Assembly: GCA_013815505.1 (NCBI GenBank)
Contig: JACDGA010000032.1
Coordinates: 1-10,828, forward strand
Length of the DNA stretch: 10,828 bases
Direction: 5' to 3'
DNA from: Acidimicrobiia bacterium
GTDB lineage: Bacteria; Actinomycetota; Acidimicrobiia; Acidimicrobiales; Ilumatobacteraceae
The notes beneath the pieces were generated by a model that did no database searches, was not told where the DNA came from, and saw only the letters and a list, made by a program, of their open reading frames with translations. Within the stretch, counting starts at the first letter, position 1. The number at the start of each line of letters is the position of its first letter. Positions 7,501 through 10,828 of the stretch are shown in pieces. A program made the position numbers and the translations under genes.

Positions 7501-7641
7501 ACCCATGCGAACTGCGCGTACTGCCCGTTCGACATCCTCTGCCCCGCTGATCGCGGCGAGCATGCGGCGGCGAAGGCTGACGAGATTGCGCCGCACCGGC
7601 GCGGCCTCGAGATTGAGCCTGACGGTGAGGCCGAGACGTGA
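4498..7641 (+). CDS. addB: AddB-like helicase-nuclease subunit: degenerate helicase fold plus Fe-S PD-(D/E)XK nuclease
   Basis: A 1047-residue protein, probably the AddB-type partner of the helicase encoded next, acting with it in the cytosol to process double-strand DNA ends for recombination. The N-terminal two thirds look like a helicase fold of the AddB/RecC kind: TVIVPSN (about 38-44), a block starting TLISVTDADEEVR (252-264), and VFVLGMAEGLCP (547-558). The usual ATP-binding loop is replaced by VSYGRPATD (8-16), with no GKT/S, so it probably does not hydrolyse ATP. The C-terminal third is a nuclease: H773 (NVLHKVLEDF), D888 (GRIDRID), D902 and K904 (YDYKSG), and Q928-x3-Y932. C739, C1006, C1009 and C1015 match the AddB iron-sulfur pattern, one distant cysteine then CxxC-x5-C. 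The GTG start gives the expected short lead into strand one. Its stop overlaps the next start by four bases. Mycobacterial AdnA is similar in length but has a helicase ATP site, so AddB fits better. Confidence 0.85.
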   Translation: MIHTVIPVSYGRPATDALADAIAEVKSKGGPLAPVTVIVPSNIAGLYARRLLGARRGLANVSFVTPFRFAELLSADVLVDRRPLTNPMLGAAVRVALRDDPRPFGDTADHRATEDAVARLYATVSHLSTNARRALAADAWGALMVRLYERVHAFVRMYDDDNDVARAARARDGLDAALDPFGALVWYLPEPVTDELGLLMRACFDAAPAHVIVGRTGDPDADAEVRRACRQVGVDLDAAGDGDAGPLPTASTLISVTDADEEVRHVISSTWQLAESGTPMHRIAIVYPVHSPYLRTLHSQLAAARMPFSGPSPFTLADTVPGSVLLGVLGLDELNWRRDRVMALVASGPLRHRSGAAQPAAWERVSRAAGVVGGRDDWDRKLAEWQRYCSARAIEAGEVAEHSANEEDRSAGVVEAGSYSARRWRSDALAAEALRGFVADLGSALDVVRAATEWSARADAAVSMLETLLGTRRTRWPDEQLDALDRVTDSLARLHQLDAIEPAPTLGAFVSAVEAELEASAPRVGRFGAGVALVPLAAAAGLDVDAVFVLGMAEGLCPSGRLDNALLPESLAERTDGEVATPTARLHIQHRQLLAALAGAPAGRRTMTFARGDLRTSRRHLPSRWLLASASELAGEPVLSDELDSCGVVAEVASFAARLASGTAPASEAEHDLALVSAVAEPTAHPAIGSAGRGIVAQRLRRSREFTEWDGNISGHFAGSPADDAKPMSPTRLETWATCGMRYFLGPVLGLRERDDPERITELGALDKGNVLHKVLEDFVTEALSTRVVPAPRNTWSDAQRRRLHEIGDELFDQLEREGKTGRALLWTEQRRVLHQNLDRFLAEDDRQRAARGTTPDEVERSFGIDDAEPLSVELADGRILRFRGRIDRIDRTADGAPVVYDYKSGSGSKYEGWNGDADAVMAGTVLQPAIYAEAVRDPSSSEAVEAALWFLEPKADKTFRTVSIDGRARQRFRDVATTIVDGVEAGAFPAVPGEWNAFFRTHANCAYCPFDILCPADRGEHAAAKADEIAPHRRGLEIEPDGEAET
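7624..7630 (+). promoter_or_regulatory. Ribosome binding site for the addA-like gene
   Basis: GGTGAGG lies seven bases before the GTG at 7638, inside the end of the addB-like gene. It is the only well-spaced Shine-Dalgarno-like sequence seen before any start in the window. With the GTGA overlap of stop and start, it supports this GTG and translational coupling. Confidence 0.5.
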
Positions 7642-10600
7642 CCGGGCAGATCTCGACGACCCGTGAGCTCGGTGACGAGTCTGTCCGCACGCGCATCACG
7701 ACCGACGGGCTCGCCGAGACGTTGTTCGTGGAGGCCGGGGCAGGGAGCGGCAAGACGACCGTGCTCGTCGACCGGATCGTCAACCTCATCGTGCACGAGG
7801 GCGTCGCCCCGCAGCACGTCGCGGCGATCACGTTCACCGAGGCAGCGGCCGCTGAGCTGCGCGACCGCATCCGCCAACGTCTCGAGGAACGGTCCGTCGA
7901 CGCCGAACGCGATCGGTGCACGGCAGCGCTCGCCGACCTCGACCGCGCTGCGATCACGACGCTCCACGGTTTCGCGCTGCGGGTACTGACCGAGCACGCC
8001 ATCGATGCCGGACTGCCACCCCGCGTCGCCGTGCTCGACGAGGTGACGTCGCAGTTGCGCCAGAGGCAACGTTGGGAGCACTTCGTCGACGACCTCTACG
8101 ACGAACCCGACCACGAGGAGGTACTGCTGCGCGCCCACGCCCTCGGCATCCTGCTCGAGTCCCGCTCCGCAGGAAAGGCGACGCTCGCTGGTGTGGCGGC
8201 GACGCTCTCCCAGAGTTGGGACCGTCTCGACGCGATCGTCGCCACCGAGCGCCCGACCCTCGCCGATATCGACTTCGGGCCCTACGACCACGCCGTTGCC
8301 GAGCTCGAGGCGCTGCTGTCGCGGTGCAGCGACCCGACGGACACGCTGTACCTGCGGTGCCACGAGGTGCTGCCCGCCCTTCGGGAGCTCGTGAGCGAGC
8401 CTGCAGCATCTATCAAGGTCGGCCGATTCCCAGCAAAGGTGGAGAACGCCGCCTGGAAGCGTGGGAAAGTAAAAGGCAGCGGCCCGAAGTGGGGCGGCGA
8501 TGCCGAGGATGCGCGGGCGGTGTACGACCGAGTCGCAGAGGCGGCTTCGGAGATCCGGACGAGGGCGTCGGCCGACGCGCTGCGCGTGCTCGTCTGGCTG
8601 ATCGCCAGCGAGGTGTTGCGTGCCGCCGAGGAGCGACGGCGCGAAGGGCTGCTCGAGTTCCACGACCTTCTCGTCCACGCCCGCGATCTGTTGCGCAGGT
8701 CCGGGCGCGCCCGCGCTGCGCTACACGACCGCTACCGCTACCTCCTCCTCGACGAGTTCCAGGACACGGACCCGCTGCAGATCGAGCTTGCCACGCTGAT
8801 CGCCGGCACGGTCGACGGAGCGGATGTGCCACCGTGGGACGCCGTCGACGTGCCGGCGGGCCGGCTGTTCTTCGTCGGTGACTGGAAGCAGTCGATCTAC
8901 CGCTTCCGTCGCGCCGACATCGAGCTGTTCCTCCGGGCCAGCGCTCGCTTCCGAGCCGACGGACCGAACATCCGCTTGACGAGCAACTTCCGCACCGTCG
9001 AGCCGATCCTGTCGTTCGTCAACGGGCTGTTCGAAGCGGCCGACATGGCCGAGGCCGTCGGTGGAGTCACACCCACGTACGAGCATCTCCTTGCTGCGCG
9101 CACTGGTCCGTCCGATCCCGGTGCCCACGTGCCCGTCGTGTTCGGTGGGTCGAGCACGCTCAGAGCCGATGCGCTCCGGGCGCTAGAGGCCGCTGACGTG
9201 GCCGCCGCCATCGTCGATATCGTCGAGCGACCAGCACGATGGCAGGTCGAGGACGACGACGGCTGGCGCGATCCTCACCGTGCCGACATCACGGTGCTCG
9301 TCCCGACGAGGACCTCCCTGCCATTCCTGCGAGCAGCGCTCGACGAGGTCGGCATCTCATACCGCCTCGACACCGGGTCACTCGTCTTCGCCTCGCAGGA
9401 GGTCGCCGACGTCCTCGCCGTCGTCCGCGCGATCGCCGACACGACCGACGACATCAGCCTCGTCACAGCGTTGCGATCGAGCCTGTTCGCCTGCTCGGAT
9501 GTCGACCTCTTCACCTACCGCGATGCTGGCGGTCGCTGGGACATCTCCAAGCCTCCCGACGAGTCGCTCGACCCCGATCACCCCGTCGTCACCGCCACGC
9601 GCCACTTGCACGGCCTCTGGGAGAAACGGTGGTGGATGGGAACGGCGGCACTCGTCGACCGCATCGTCGACGAGCGAAGGGCGATGCTCACCGCGCTCGG
9701 CGCCGAGCGACCGCGTGACGTCTGGCGACGGATGCGCTTCCTCGTCGACCAGGCGCGAGCGTTCGAGGACGCCGGCCAGCGTGGGCTGCGCGAGTTCGTC
9801 GCCTGGGCGGAGCTGCAGGGCTCGGAGACCGCCCGCGTCCACGAGCCCGTGCTGCCCGAGACCGACGACGATGCGGTGCGGATCATGACGATCCACGGCG
9901 CCAAAGGACTCGAGTTCCCGATCACGATCGTGTCGGGACTGTCCACCGGTCCGAACAACGCCGGACGTCTGTCGGTGACGTGGCACGACGGCGTCCCGCA
10001 GGTGAACCTGCCGGGAGGCAATAAGAGCGAGGACTTCGATCGCAGCGCCGACATCGAGGTGGAGATGGACGTGCGCGAGAAGCGCCGGCTCCTCTACGTC
10101 GCGTTGACGAGAGCTCGCGACCATCTTTTCGTCAGCGCCCACCACCCAGATCCGAAGCAGAAGGAGTCCCAGGCGCATGGCGCGATGGTCTTCCGCCACG
10201 TCACCGAGCACCCAGACCATTGCCGCCGACTCGCCGACGTCATCGACGTGCGGGTCCCGGTGGCGCCGAACGAGACGGCGTTCGGTGTCTCGGTTGACAT
10301 CGCCGCGGCAGCGGATCGACGGGCGCAATGGCTCACGGCTCGGCGGCGCCTCGCCGAGGACGGAGGGCGCCGTGCCGTGTACTCCGCGACGGGCGTTGCA
10401 GCGATGAACGACCCGCTGGCGGCGAGCGAGCTGGACGACGACGGCTCCGACACGGACGAGCCGGCCGACCTCGGCGACGGCGAGCACAGCTTGGCGTCAT
10501 CCGACTCGGCGGTGCCGCCGCGACGCCAGGGCCGCGCCGGCACGGCCATCGGACGCGCGGTGCACGCGACTTTGCAGTCCCTCGATCTCGCCACGATCGA

Positions 10601-10828
10601 TCCGGACAGTCCGGTCATCGATCAGATCGCGGCTCGCGAGGCGGAGCTCGAAGCCGTCGTGGAGGCTGCGTCCCAGATCGCAGGTGGAGTGCGTGCGGCC
10701 TTGGCCTCCGATGCCGTCACGCTGGCACGGCGTCATCCGCACCACAAGGAGATGTTCGTCGCCGCGCCGGTCGGGGCGAGCGCTGTCGAGGGCTACATCG
10801 ACCTCCTCGTCGAGACGCCGGAAGGGCT
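7638..10828 (+). CDS. addA: AddA-like UvrD/RecB-family DNA helicase-nuclease (3' end missing)
   Basis: An open frame of 1063 complete codons running off the right edge without a stop. It encodes the motor subunit of an AddAB/RecBCD-type complex that unwinds and degrades broken DNA ends. All superfamily 1 motifs are present in order: Walker A GAGSGKTT (34-41, K39), Ia AITFTEAAAAELR (about 66-78), Ib TTLHGFA, II DEFQDT (372-377), III GDWKQSIYRFRRAD (414-427), IV SNFRT, V TIHGAKGLEF (751-760) and VI ALTRAR (822-827). An acidic linker (about 920-950) leads to the nuclease domain, beginning GTAIGRAVH (H976) and cut off just after GYIDLL (D1055, first metal-binding Asp). Only the D-x-K and Q-x3-Y ends of the nuclease lie outside the window. 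Motif III has Trp where Pro or another small residue is usual. The GTG start overlaps the addB-like stop. RecB-like naming is possible, but the partner favours AddA. Confidence 0.88.
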   Translation, partial: MTGQISTTRELGDESVRTRITTDGLAETLFVEAGAGSGKTTVLVDRIVNLIVHEGVAPQHVAAITFTEAAAAELRDRIRQRLEERSVDAERDRCTAALADLDRAAITTLHGFALRVLTEHAIDAGLPPRVAVLDEVTSQLRQRQRWEHFVDDLYDEPDHEEVLLRAHALGILLESRSAGKATLAGVAATLSQSWDRLDAIVATERPTLADIDFGPYDHAVAELEALLSRCSDPTDTLYLRCHEVLPALRELVSEPAASIKVGRFPAKVENAAWKRGKVKGSGPKWGGDAEDARAVYDRVAEAASEIRTRASADALRVLVWLIASEVLRAAEERRREGLLEFHDLLVHARDLLRRSGRARAALHDRYRYLLLDEFQDTDPLQIELATLIAGTVDGADVPPWDAVDVPAGRLFFVGDWKQSIYRFRRADIELFLRASARFRADGPNIRLTSNFRTVEPILSFVNGLFEAADMAEAVGGVTPTYEHLLAARTGPSDPGAHVPVVFGGSSTLRADALRALEAADVAAAIVDIVERPARWQVEDDDGWRDPHRADITVLVPTRTSLPFLRAALDEVGISYRLDTGSLVFASQEVADVLAVVRAIADTTDDISLVTALRSSLFACSDVDLFTYRDAGGRWDISKPPDESLDPDHPVVTATRHLHGLWEKRWWMGTAALVDRIVDERRAMLTALGAERPRDVWRRMRFLVDQARAFEDAGQRGLREFVAWAELQGSETARVHEPVLPETDDDAVRIMTIHGAKGLEFPITIVSGLSTGPNNAGRLSVTWHDGVPQVNLPGGNKSEDFDRSADIEVEMDVREKRRLLYVALTRARDHLFVSAHHPDPKQKESQAHGAMVFRHVTEHPDHCRRLADVIDVRVPVAPNETAFGVSVDIAAAADRRAQWLTARRRLAEDGGRRAVYSATGVAAMNDPLAASELDDDGSDTDEPADLGDGEHSLASSDSAVPPRRQGRAGTAIGRAVHATLQSLDLATIDPDSPVIDQIAAREAELEAVVEAASQIAGGVRAALASDAVTLARRHPHHKEMFVAAPVGASAVEGYIDLLVETPEG

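Noticed and set aside
5860..7596. Long open frame of 578 codons on the minus strand opposite the addB-like gene.
   Set aside because: High-GC coding DNA leaves antisense frames open. The plus strand carries clear nuclease motifs and an Fe-S cysteine pattern, while the antisense product is Arg/Ala-rich without recognisable motifs.
8414..8480. Lys-rich, locally less GC-rich stretch in the addA-like gene (about residues 259-281), considered as an insertion.
   Set aside because: The frame is continuous, and a variable basic segment between motifs Ib and II is normal in this helicase family; no repeats or borders mark an insertion.
4498..10828. Possibility that the helicase-nuclease pair is an anti-phage defence system rather than housekeeping repair.
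   Set aside because: There are no neighbouring defence genes, mobile-element signs or composition shift, and the two-subunit layout and motifs match AddAB-type repair complexes.

Overview
The window is very GC-rich, almost fully coding DNA that looks actinobacterial. The evidence is the DUF222/HNH endonuclease tail, a single-pass Ser/Thr kinase with a Thr/Pro-rich extracellular stalk, GTG starts, and TANNNT -10 elements placed right at start codons. The gene set would suit an Acidimicrobiia/Ilumatobacter-type genome, but that is a guess from gene style; no rRNA or other phylogenetic marker is present.

Layout. Bases 1-509 hold the 3' end of a DUF222-type HNH endonuclease gene. Bases 575-1747 encode a PLP-dependent class V aminotransferase-fold protein of the 'cysteine desulfurase-like' VC1184 subfamily. 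Its neighbour, a membrane Ser/Thr protein kinase gene (1775-3391, minus strand), converges on it across 27 bases. A 68-base divergent gap separates the kinase from an alpha/beta hydrolase gene (3460-4353, plus strand). A 144-base intergenic region with small palindromes and a likely promoter then leads into a two-gene operon. Its first gene (4498-7641) encodes an AddB-like protein: an inactive-looking helicase fold plus an Fe-S PD-(D/E)XK nuclease. Its second gene (7638 to the window end, incomplete) encodes an AddA-like UvrD/RecB-family helicase with the start of a second nuclease domain. The second gene is open to the right edge with no stop codon.

How the genes work together. Only the last two form an evident functional unit, a RecBCD/AddAB-type helicase-nuclease for resecting double-strand breaks. 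Their reading frames overlap by four bases (GTGA), so they are probably translationally coupled. The other genes look like independent housekeeping or regulatory genes. No tRNA, rRNA, CRISPR array, insertion sequence or phage gene was seen, and no gene-free stretch exceeds 300 bases (the longest is 144).

I did not find a convincing new biological system. The most useful observations are the AddB-like subunit that has lost its Walker A motif, an apparent leaderless-promoter pattern at four of five internal genes, an inverted repeat that puts the addB-like start codon in a potential loop, and an unrecognised extracellular domain on the kinase.
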